A stretch of DNA of 64,000 nt from Diadema setosum (lineage: Eukaryota > Echinodermata > Echinoidea > Diadematoida > Diadematidae), in contig NC_092693.1 of the NCBI RefSeq assembly GCF_964275005.1, positions 18,851,706-18,915,705 on the forward strand, written 5' to 3'. Both the position numbers and the translations under genes were made by a program. The notes beneath the pieces were generated by a model that ran no database searches, was not told the DNA's origin, and saw only the letters and a list, made by a program, of their open reading frames with translations. How positions within the stretch are numbered: the stretch's first letter is position 1; each line of letters begins with the position of its first letter. Positions 1 to 10,601 of this stretch are shown here, one piece after another.

Positions 1-979
1 GAAGCACCTTCATTGTATAACCAATAACGACGACCTGCAAAGGACAAGCCACGCCTTGCCTTAACACCCAATGGTAGAAAAGATGACATATTATTTACCC
101 AATGGAATCTTATTGGTTGCTTTTAGTGGCATATTATGCGCCCTTCCAATTTATGCATCAGAAACCAAGCAGACTGGTTTGGGCAATATGCTAATGGGTT
201 TGTCAATGTCCAATTCAATAAATTATTTATTTCCACCAAAAACAATAGAAAAATTAATGATATAAAGCGGTACATGACTGTGTCAATTTGACATTCATCC
301 CACTGGAAAGGACAGATCATTGAACACAATATAAAATATATGCACGAATGGTATTACAACAAAGACAAAAAAGGAACAATGCACACATATTGTCATGGTA
401 ACAAAAGAGAAGAAATAATAACGATGGAAAACAGTGTTCCACCAAAAAGCCAAGCTTATAGGACGTGGGACACTGGAATAAAAACAACAGCAACATCAAT
501 ATACCAATAAAATGTATTTATATTAAATTCATCTATGTACCATTATACATTAACTTTAATCATTGATATTATGATGCTGATACAAGCATACTAGGAACAA
601 AATACTCGCTTTAGAATGCAAATAAAATGTATTGTAACATAGCATTATTATGGCACAGACACTATTTGGCCGTGTATACCTGGAAAATGTGATCAAGAGA
701 GAAGACATGCACGCGGTCACGCAAAAACAACAGCAACAAATCACAGATATAACAAAAATGAAGAAAACTGCACATAATTCATATGCAGTAACTGGACAAC
801 GAAAAACAAGAAAGAGGAGCACGGAAGAATGAAGAAAGAAAAGGAAGATGAAATGAATGGAAGAGGTCTGTGGACACGCTACACAATCGCAAGGACAGGT
901 GAAAATATGGAGGATTTTTTTTTTTCATAAACAACACAATTAACTTATATAATATGTGGAAAACTTTTTTTTTCAGTTT

Positions 980-1062
980 ATTTAAAGGATTCTTTTAAAC
1001 TATTATTTAAGTTTTTCCAAATTCTGGGTCCAGTATAAATGAATATATTTTGAGTATGTGCA
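980..1062 (-). pseudogene. LINE ORF2 C-terminal remnant
   Basis: Read on the minus strand this gives YTGPRIWKNLNNSLKESF, the 'GPxxWNxLP...SLxxFK' tail typical of jockey-superfamily (CR1/L2-like) LINE ORF2 proteins. Only this tail survives. Block B has a matching copy at 5640-5720. Confidence 0.55.
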
Positions 1063-2129
1063 GTTCTCACTTAGGGAAGATGGAATTCATTGGGATAGTC
1101 ATGTACATTGTGTACGTGGCTGTTACGATAAAATAAGGAGTGAAATATTTTATGTAGATGGTTGCAGTTGTAATTGAACATAAATTGACCAAGTCGAAAT
1201 AAATACAAATCTTTCATTTTCAGGATTTTGTGTTCAAAGACTGCATTCTACTTATTCCTACTATATTCCAAACATTCTGACCTCATTTGCGAGAGGACCG
1301 GAACTGCATGCTACTTCAAATCCTGCTAGAATGTCTCAATTGCTCCTCAAATGAATCGTAATGCACCTCGGAGGCTTCTCAATTGCTGCTGGAATCTACC
1401 TTTACATTGGAAAAAAATTATGTGGAATGCACTTCGAATCTTTCGATTGCCGCTCGAATGCGCGTCGAATGTATATGGTACGTCCCTATTGACATTCGAA
1501 CGTATGATTCGCAACACTGCCGAATGACATAAACATAAGGCAACGTCAGTTGCCATTGAGGAGTTGCCAGGTCATTATCACGTCATGCTAGCCAACTTGT
1601 AGTCTTCATCCACAAGGAACCACTCTTAGCAGGTTTCCCAATGACCATAAGCTAGAGCTCCCAAATTCACTTCAAATTCAGTTCAAATTCACTTCATTTT
1701 TTCACTCTCTCAATGATGAGACTACAAAATTATTGACAGTAAAACAAGAATACAAAATATATACAACCTTGTATTTTGATTGAAGAAAAAAAACAAACAT
1801 ACTTAACACCAATGTATATGGTCATAATCATCTGAAGATGTCACAAGTATATATCAGAAATATGATGGGGCCTACATAAAGCTATAACGCTTGTAAAACT
1901 GTAGATTCCCGAATTCATAGGCATGGAATTATACGGAGAACGATTATGTTTATCTTGACCAACTAAAATTATACCAGAACAAAAATCAATATAAAAAATA
2001 AACTAATGACCCACATGAATATCACTCAAACCAGACTGTACGGATCTCACCGTGTTTGAAAAAGAATGTTGTATGTTTAATATATCGGTACCATTAATAA
2101 CTTGGTGCTGCGGACAAAGAAAAAAAGAC

Positions 2130-2400
2130 TGAGAGTATAACAAAAAAAAGTTGCTAAAAGCCTGGTAGAGTGTATCCACTAATAGCTGTTTTAATTTGCG
2201 TTTGAAGGTGAATAGGGATAAGGAAGAAGTAATATCTTGAGGAAGGTCATTCCAATATCTGGGTCCAGTAAACATAATTGTTTTCTTTGCAAAAATAGTG
2301 CGAGTACGAGGAAAGTGATAGGCGTCACTCTGGCGAGTATGATAACAGTGAATAGAGCGACTTCTTTTGAACAAGTGGGTAAAAAGAAAGCAAGACAAGA
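2130..2400 (-). pseudogene. LINE ORF2 C-terminal remnant (block A)
   Basis: The minus strand encodes a tail containing IHCYHTRQSDAYHFP, then FTGPRYWNDLPQDI and SLFTFKRKLKQLL. This is the C-terminal signature of jockey-superfamily LINE ORF2, downstream of the reverse transcriptase. The catalytic domain is absent. The remnant sits directly against a Harbinger transposase fragment on the same strand. Confidence 0.75.
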
Positions 2401-2439
2401 CAAACTTGTTCCTAAAGACCTCCCCGATGCGTGTTCCTT

Positions 2440-2885
2440 AATCTGGAGTAGTGGGGCAGGTGATGTCCTCATCCCTGTATTCCTCTACAATGGCTTGGCA
2501 GACTATAGGCCTACATGGATGAATAAAATGAGACTGATCGTGTTCCCTGCAACGTACGGAAGCTGTACATGAGGCTTGGGCACTTGGTAAACTTCGCCGT
2601 GATGGCCAGCTTCAGACCTGGAGGTATAGTGCCTTCCTCATCTTTGGATCCTGCTTTTGTATCCTTGACCCCACTCTATATTGCACCTACTCATCGAACA
2701 TAGCATGCTCCATCCTTCTTAGGTAGTTAAAGAATGTCCGTGGATCCTCTACTCTAAACTCCTCCATTAGCCTGGAATAATGCCTCCTCCTCGATCCTCT
2801 CCTTTGCCAGCCATGGTCAAGTCTGAAATCTTCTGGGTCTTCTCCATCTGTTTCTTCTCTTGATCTTCTTCACATCTCTTTCAAG
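2440..2885 (-). pseudogene. Harbinger transposase N-terminal remnant (block A)
   Basis: The minus strand keeps the pieces FRVEDP, a VRRMEHAMFDE-like stretch and LKLAIT...YSFRVAGNTISLI, ending in CPTTP. These match residues about 65-164 of the intact transposase at 30543-32423, that is the helix-turn-helix region before the catalytic core. No catalytic residue is left and the frame is broken in several places. The family differs clearly from the intact Harbinger in this window. Block A is the most decayed of the three copies. Confidence 0.65.
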
Positions 2886-3649
2886 TTATGGCTGATTTGA
2901 AGTTGAGAACAGCAATCTGCAGCATCGTTAGCAACAAATTGCTTTGCTACAGCAAAGCAATAGCGTTCGGGCCTTTGAAAGAGTGCACCCCCAACTCCCC
3001 TCAGGTGGCCATCGTTACTCTACCGCATACATCGTTTCCGATTTTTCGGGACAGGTGTATAGGCCCCTATATATTTTAGGAGTTCAGTTTAGGGGGAAAA
3101 TCCCGAAAATTCCTTTAAATAAGGGGACTTTTATTAGTTTTCCCGGAACTATTTCTGAGGAGGGGTAGTTTCAAATCTTTCCCGAGCAATCCTGAAATAT
3201 GATCCCTAAAAATGGTTAGTTTCAACTCCCCCCCCCCGAAAATTTTGAAATACGGGTGCGTGTTTTGCTGCGAAGCATGCTAATAGGCTGGCCTTCTTTT
3301 CACAGGGCGTTTTGCCACATGCGTTGTATACGTACGTCATGCTGCTTGTATAACAAATACGTACATAAGTACTTGTAGACGACGCTAGGCGCTGGTTTGG
3401 CTATAGTTGATAGCATTCTATATCATTCCCTTTCAAAATGAAATTTTTTAAGGCTCGATGAGTGGCGGTAGAACGTTAGGTGGTAGAAGGCTTAACGGTG
3501 CACCACGTATTCTTTATTTGGGTAATGTGGCCCTGAAAACGGCAAGAACATTATTGCCGAAGCGTCGGGAGTGGGTACTTTGGCCCTTTTCAGGGCCACA
3601 TACATACCAAGAAAGAGAGAGTGGTCCAGCGACAAGTAACTAAATACTT

Positions 3650-3768
3650 AGGCCTACTTGAACGAGAATTTCTGTCTGGTAAACGATCGGGTTTTCGTGC
3701 AAACCACTCAACCAATGCTGCTCTGTTGAATGTTTTTGGGATTTACAAGATAGTATGGGTGAAGGTCT
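3650..3768 (+). pseudogene. LINE reverse transcriptase fragment (block A)
   Basis: The plus strand reads LSGKRSGFRANHSTNAALLNV, the start of a non-LTR reverse transcriptase fingers domain ('GFRxxHST'). Homology to blocks B and C stops near 3768 in a T-rich run, so most of the domain is absent. Confidence 0.6.
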
Positions 3769-4131
3769 TTTTTTTTTCTTTATCCTTCTTCGAGGGACTT
3801 TATTTTATTTCAGATATCTAAAAAAGTCCACAAAAACATACAGAGAGCAGCATGTACGAACATAGAAAATAAGGGTACGAACAACTAATTGTCAAAATCA
3901 TATCATCACATGAATTTCGATTCCTCTGGTGAAAGCATACTTCAAATATAACCAATAACCACCACCACAACAACAACAGCAATCGTTCATGGCCATTAAG
4001 ATAATATGTGAGGAAACATGAAGCTATAGTAACCACATTTTACTTGTAATATATACATTCACCTATAATCGCAACGAAAATTATGTTTCTATCCCATGTC
4101 CTTGCCAACAGACAAACGTAGAACTGTCTAA

Positions 4132-4171
<40 letters not shown>

Positions 4172-4571
4172 TTGGTATATATCCGTCGGGAATATGTAGT
4201 TTGTTGAGGATTGAAAAGTGCTCAATGCTGTAAAGCAAAGCAGAGCATATTATATATAATTATATGTACATACGCACACACACACACACACCTTTAATCT
4301 GTCAACATAATAATGTTAATAGAAAAAAAAAAGACTTTCAAATACTCACTTTTAAGGACTTCCGTCTTCTTTTTGCTTCCATTTTCTTTTTCCTCATGCT
4401 GAGATACGGTGGGATATCTAAATGTATTTTATCAGATATCGAAAAGTCACCGGAACGGCAAACTCAAACAAATCCGAAGAGAAATCTGTCTTGCCCAAAT
4501 CAGGATGATATCAAACACTGACAGACCTTCGTCTGTATAAGGTCTTTCAAAATTCAACGTATGGTAGTGGT
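3769..4571. other. Spacer between blocks A and B
   Basis: No gene is visible. It holds a (TA)n run at 4133-4168 and a (CA)n run at about 4274-4292, both in otherwise AT-rich DNA. Confidence 0.6.
4133..4168. repeat. (TA)n microsatellite
   Basis: An uninterrupted run of about 17 TA dinucleotides. Confidence 0.9.
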
Positions 4572-5655
4572 GAAGTACCTTCGTCGGATAACCAATAACA
4601 ATGACCTGCAAAGGACAAGCCACGCCCATGCCTTAACACCCAATGGTAGAAAGGATGACATATCATAATATACCCAATGGAATCTTATTGGTTGCTTTTA
4701 GTGGCATATGCGCCCTTCCAATCACACGCATCAGAAACCAAGCAGACTGGCTTGGGCAACATGCTAATGGAATACGACACGCCTATCGCCCTTGTGATGT
4801 GTGGTACTTTTTCCTCCGCCATCATGGACGTTATGTTTTTGTTGGCGTTGGTTATTTTGTTTGTCAATTTTCAATTCAATAATTCATTTATTTCCATCAA
4901 ACAATAATACAAAGCGGTACGTGTGTCAATGTGACTGTCATCCATCTGGAAAGGACAGTTCATTGAACACAATATAAAATATATGCACGAATGGTATTAC
5001 AACAACAACAACAAAAAAGGAACAATGCACACATTGTCATGGTAACAAAAAAGAAGAAGCAATCATAACAATGGAAAAGAGTGTTCCACTAAAAAGTCAA
5101 GCTTGTAGGACGTGGGACACTGGAATGAAAACAACAGCAATATCAATATACCAATAAAATGTATTCATATTAAATTCATCTGTGTACCAGTATACATTAA
5201 CTTTATACATTAACTTTAATCATTGATATTATGATGCTGATACAAGCATACTAGCAACAAAATACTTGTTTTAGAATGCAAATAAAATGTATTGTAACAT
5301 AGCAATATTATGGCACAGACACTGTTTGGCCGTGTATACCTGGAAAATGTTACCAAGAGAGTAGACATGCACGCGGTCACGCAAAACAACAGGAACAAAT
5401 CACAGAAATAACATAAATGAAGAAAACTGCACATACGCAGTTACTGGACAACGAAAAACAAGAAAGAGGAGCACGGAAGAATGAAGAAAGAAAAGGAAGA
5501 TGAAATGAATGGAAGAGGTTTGTGGACACGCTACACAATCTCAAGGACAGGTGAAAATATGGAGGATTTTTTCATAAACAACACAATTAACTAATGTGGA
5601 AATCATTTTTTTTTCCAGTTATATTTGAACGTAATTAAATTGAAGGATTCTTTTA

Positions 5656-5821
5656 AACTATTATTAAGCTATTCCAAATTTTGGGTCCAGTATAAATGAA
5701 TATATTTTGAGTATGTATAGTTCTCACTTATGGAAGATAACTATTATTAAGCTATTCCAAATTTTGGGTCCAGTATAAATGAATATATTTTGAGTATGTA
5801 TAGTTCTCACTTATGGAAGAT
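5656..5821 (+). repeat. Tandem duplication, 83-bp unit, two copies
   Basis: The segment beginning AACTATTATTAAGC at 5656 repeats at 5739 with essentially no change. Block A has only one copy, so the duplication arose in B or was lost in A. Confidence 0.9.
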
Positions 5822-6076
5822 GGAATTCATTGGGATAGTTATGTACATTGTGTACGTGGCTGTTACGATAAAAATAATGAAGAGTGAAATATTTTGTGTA
5901 GATGGTTGCAGTTGTATTTAAACATAAATTGACCAAGTCGAAATAAATGCAAATCTTTTATTTTCAGGATTTTGTGTTCAAAGACTGCATTCTAAGTATT
6001 CCTACTAGATTCCAAACATTCTGACCTCATTTGCGAGAGGACCGGAACTGCATGCTACTTCAATTCCTGATAGAAT

Positions 6077-7058
6077 TAGTCCATGGGCCAAGACCCGAAA
6101 AATGGGTTATTGGTACCACCTGAGGTGGCAAAACCTTTTTGGTGTCATTTTGTTTGTCGGGCATAGATATGCTTATCAAGCTATGATACCATTTCCAAAT
6201 GAGTAGCTTAGTCATAATAAATGAATTTTTAACCAATTTGGTCTCGTTTTTATAGCCATATACTTCTGAATCGAAACTAACCGCTATACAAAGTAGAGCA
6301 CTGTCTTCTGTACGTCCACAGGTGTTCTGTTGTAAACGCGGTGCGCTTAGTCTTTATTTAAGGCAGCGAAGGGAATATGATGTCCACAGCTGTCACGCGG
6401 TGCGCTTAGTCTTTATCTAGAACAGTGTACCGTTATCATATCTAAAGTTCCTAATAAAAGGGATTATCTATACTGTTTTATACTATACCCTCTCAACAAA
6501 TACATCAGTTTTAAACAAAAATCACTCTGTTCATTTACAATATTATTTATCAGAATGTATTGTAGTGTACCGGTACATTGTTTTTGCATTATCTTTCATT
6601 GTTGGATGGAAATAAAGCGACCTTGGCGTGGGATTAGAGTTTTCACCGTAGCGTTTTCACCGGAAAATGAGAAATAATTGAAAAATACGGTAAAATTCAC
6701 GAGGAATTGCTTTTAGTTGTTGTTGTTGTTTTTAGATAAAGGGATATACACCGTATAAGCTTTGGATATTCCCTTCGCCGTCTTGAATAAAGACTAAGCT
6801 CACCGCGTTTACAACAGAACACCTGTGACAGTGCTCTACTTTATATAGCGGTTAGTCTCGATTCAGAAGTGTAGGGATAATACACAACAACGAGACCAAG
6901 TAGGTTAAAAATTCATTTATTATGACTAAGCTACTCATTTGGAAATGCTATCATAGCTTGATAAGCATATCTATGCCCAACAAACAAAATGACACCAAAA
7001 AGGTTTTGCCATACACCTCTGGTGGTACCAATATCTGGCCTGGGCCATGATTGGACTA
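6077..7058. mobile_element. Long-TIR MITE, 982 bp
   Basis: The element begins TAGTCCA and ends TGGACTA, with inverted arms of roughly 300 bp (about 6077-6375 against 6760-7058). It is flanked by AAT at 6074-6076 and 7059-7061. Block A holds the empty site near 1331 (TAGAATGTCTC), so the borders are exact. It has no coding capacity and must have been mobilised in trans. The 3-bp duplication fits several DNA transposon superfamilies, and I do not assign one. Confidence 0.9.
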
Positions 7059-7813
7059 AATGTCTCTATTGCTCCTCAAACGAATCGTAATACACCTCGA
7101 AGGCTTCTCAATTGCTGCTGGAATCACGTGGAATGCACTTCGAATCTTTCGATTACCGCTCGAATGCGCGTCGAATGTATATGGTACGTCCATATTGGCA
7201 TTCGAATGTAAGTCCGGACGTAATTATGCGGAACACTGCCGAATCACATAAACATAAGGCAACGTCAGTTGGCATTGAGGAGTTGCCAGGTCATTATCAC
7301 GTCATGCCAGCTGGCCAACTTGTAGTCTCCATCCACAAGGAACCGCTCTTGGCAGGTTTCCCGATGACCACATGCTAGAGCTTCCAAATTCAGTACAAAT
7401 TTATTTCACATTTCCACTTTCTCAATGATGAGACTACAAAATGATTGACATTAAACAAGAATACAAATAAATTCAACCATGTCTTTTGATTGAAGAAAAA
7501 AAAACCCAAAAACATACTTAACACAAATGAATATGGTCATATTCATCTGAAGATGTCACAAGTATATATGAGAAATATGATGGGGCCTACATAAAAGCTA
7601 TACAACGCTGGTAAAACTGTGGGTCCCCGAATTCATAGGCATGGAATTATACGGAGAACGGATATGCTTATCTTGACCAACTAAAATTATACCAGTACAA
7701 AAATCAATATAAGGAATGAACTAATGAACCACATGAATATCGCTCAAACCAGAGTGTACGGATCTCACCGTATATTTGAAAAAGAATGCTATATGTTTAA
7801 TACATCGGTGCCA

Positions 7814-8160
7814 TTAAATAACTTGGTGCCGCGGACAAAGACAAAAGACTGGGAGTACAAAAAAAAAGTTGCTAAAAGCCTGGTAGAGTGTATCCACTAA
7901 ACTAGCTGTTTTAATTTGCGTTTGAACGTGATAGGGATAAGGAAGAAGTAATATCTTGAGGGAGGTCATTCCAGTATCTCGGTCCAGTAAACGTAATTGT
8001 TTTCTTTGCAAAAATAGTCCGAGTACGGAGAAGGTGATAGGCTTCACTCTGGCGAGTAGAATAACAGTGAATTGAGCGATTTCTTTTGAACATGTGGATA
8101 AAAACAAAGCAAGACAAGCAATCCAATTTGTTCCTGAAGACCTCCTCAATGCGTGTTCCT
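7814..8160 (-). pseudogene. LINE ORF2 C-terminal remnant (block B)
   Basis: Keeps FKRNRSIHCYSTRQSEAYHL and FTGPRYWNDLPQDI. The end of the tail runs in another frame. It abuts the Harbinger fragment to its right. Confidence 0.75.
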
Positions 8161-8575
8161 TAATCTGGAGTGGTGGGGCAGGTGATGACCTCATCCCTGT
8201 ATTCCTCTACAATGGCTTGGCAGACTACATGGATGAATAAAATGAGACTGATCGTGTTCCCTGCCACACGGAAGCTGTACATGAGGCTTGGGTACTTGGT
8301 AAACAACTTCGCCGTGATGGCCAGCTTCAGACCTGGAGGTATAGTGCCTTCCTCATCTTTGGATCCTGCTTTTGTATCCTTCACCCCACTCTATATTGCA
8401 CCTACTCATCGAACATAGCATGCTCCATCCTTCTTACGTAGTTAAAGAATGTTTGTGGATCTTCTACTCTAAACTCCTCCATTAGCCTGGAATAATGCCT
8501 CCTCCTCCTCTCCTTTGCCAGCCATGGTCAAGTCTGAAATCTTCTGGGTCTTCTCCATCTGTTTCTTCTCTTGAT
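8161..8575 (-). pseudogene. Harbinger transposase N-terminal remnant (block B)
   Basis: Minus-strand residues include PPGLKLAITAKLF, YSFRVAGNTISLILF and CQAIVEEYRDEVITCPTTPD. These align with residues 107-164 of the intact transposase, and the preceding EEFRVED...FNYVRRMEHAMFDE aligns with residues about 65-85. The similarity ends at CPTTPD, and a stop codon and LINE sequence follow at once. The DDE core is absent. Confidence 0.8.
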
Positions 8576-9419
8576 CTTCTTCACATCTCTTTCAAGTTAT
8601 AGGCTGATTTGAGGTTGAGAACAGCAACTGCAGCATCTTTAGCGACAAATTGCTTTGCTACAGCAAAGCAATAGCATTCAGGCCTTTAAAACAGTGCAGC
8701 CCCCACCTCCCCTCAGGTGGTCATCGATTCCGATTTTTCGGGACAGGGGTAGGTCCCTATATTTTAGGAGTTCAGTTTAGGGGAAAAATCCCGAAATATT
8801 CCTTGAAATAAGGGAATTTCTGTTAGCTTTCCCTGAATTATTTCCGATGAGGGGTAGTTTTCAAATCTTTCCCTAACATTATTGAAATATGATCCCTTGA
8901 TGAAAAAAGGTTAGTTTCAACCCCCGAAAATTCTGAAATACTGGTGCATGCTTTGCTGCGAAGCATGCCAGGCTAGCCTATATAGCCTTCTTTTCACATT
9001 TCGCCACATGCGTTGTACGTACGTCATAATGCTTGTATAAGTAGACGACGTTAGGCGTAGCAGGAAGTCCCCTAGTCAATGTCACCCTGTGGTTATGTGG
9101 ACCCCTACACGTATCTGCAGCTCCTTACAACCCTACAGGTGCAGGCGCGGTTCTTGGAACGGGAACCGTTCAACTTAATAACCCCAAAAGATAAACACAA
9201 AATTTGAAGAATTATCAGATATCTGCAAATGTTACAAGGCTTTTTCTTTTAAAAGAAATGACTGATGTGTCATTTGAATTTCTCTCTGAAATACATATCA
9301 TCTAATATCTTCTACATTACTCATCTAGGTATCTCTTTTTTCAGATATGTCCATCTGTATAGAAATCCCAACCTGGACCCTGAGTGAAGGACAGTGCTGA
9401 AGAAAGTACATCTTTTATA
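8576..9419. other. Non-coding repeat within block B
   Basis: Holds a short palindrome (GCTTTGCTACAGCAAAGC near 8651), a CCCGAAA/GGGACAGGGG-rich stretch (8730-8930) and a GTACGTACGT word near 9013. The same content recurs at 34010-34780. No gene is visible. Confidence 0.6.
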
Positions 9420-10601
9420 TGTGTATTTTTACAATACTGCCGAGATTTAAGGTGATTAAGTTTGATTAGCCCTAATTCAAAAATCAAACATAATTAAGAC
9501 TTAAAACTTTCAGGATATGTAGCCCACATATATGAGAGACAGTGGAGATAAAATCATATGAAACCTTACATTTTTCATGTATATTTTAAACAATATGCCT
9601 TAAAAATTGACCATTTTAGGACACCAAATTTGTGACATGATTAGTACCCCTAAGATCAAATGCATCATACTCAACTAAATTATATATTTCTATAAGTGTT
9701 TTTGACTGATCTTATTCCAGAACATGCCTATTTGGAATGACATGTAAAGAAAATCCTGTTAATAAACCTTTTTCATTCCTAAAATGCCATTTAATATAAA
9801 CAGTGCGTAACGCGTGTTACGCTTGGTGTCCACGCGACAACCGTTACACAGAGATCCTAGAAAAGGTTGATCGGAATTCTGAAAATCAATGCATTTTTGC
9901 TGTTTTAATGAGCTCAATGGGGGATGAAAAATATGTGACTTTTGTTCCAAAATATTGACATCTTTATGTCAAAATTAACAATGGTAAATCAGCAATTTTT
10001 TGGTGTCCAATGTAACCACCGTTACACATGAAGATTTGATCTTTTATTTTGTACATTTCCAATACTATTTACTGGCCTTTCTGATTTTTCTGAGTTCCTT
10101 TCCAGGATAGGTATCCAAAAGAAAAGAATATAAATTATATAAAATATTTGGGAAGAAACTATTTGCCTCTTTCTCTTTAGTGTCCAATCGCGACGCGCGT
10201 TGCGACACGCGTTATGCATATTTGGAAAATGCCTAAATAAGTACAAACAGTAAAATTCTGCACTGTTATCACAATACATTAGTTACATTATTAACAAATC
10301 AAGTTTATAAATATTTTGTGATCAACAATATGTGTTTAAAATTATTTTCAATATTCTATGTAACGGATGTTACATAGGACACCAAGCATTTTCAATGGAT
10401 TTCCCTATAGGAATGTACACAAAATAACATTTTTCTGATTTAATTTTTTACAGAGCTTTTTTGTGCACTATCTCTCTGTACAACCCTGAATATCAAGAAG
10501 TCACTATTCATTAAAATGAAGCTTATTTTGAGGTCATTCTAGTGGAATTTAATTTGTAGTACAATGTCACACTTTTGGTTGCAGTATTGTAAAAATACAC
10601 A
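9420..10601. mobile_element. Non-autonomous TIR element, 1182 bp, probably Tc1/mariner-type
   Basis: The ends are inverted copies of TGTGTATTTTTACAATACTG. A TA dinucleotide flanks each side (9418-9419, 10602-10603), and block C has the empty site at about 34770-34780 (TTCTATATGGTATATTC). A 2-bp TA duplication is the hallmark of the Tc1/mariner superfamily, but the ambiguous flank would also allow ATAT. The interior carries several GGTGTCC or GGACACC words next to GTTAC words, and no transposase. Confidence 0.8.

Larger units (their letters stand above)
1..3768. repeat. Composite repeat block, copy A (cut by window edge)
   Basis: Positions 1-1330 match 4572-6076 of block B, 1331-3440 match 7062-9060, and 3441-3768 match about 12950-13290. 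Copy A therefore lacks the roughly 3.9 kb that B and C carry between the transposase remnant and the LINE reverse transcriptase. The rest of it (1-950, 1090-2000, 2900-3440) is non-coding repeat: a CCCGAAAATTCC-rich stretch near 3030-3250 and a region near 1260-1640 with repeated TCGAATG-type words. Short reading frames here do not look like genes. The block continues past the left window edge. Confidence 0.8.
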
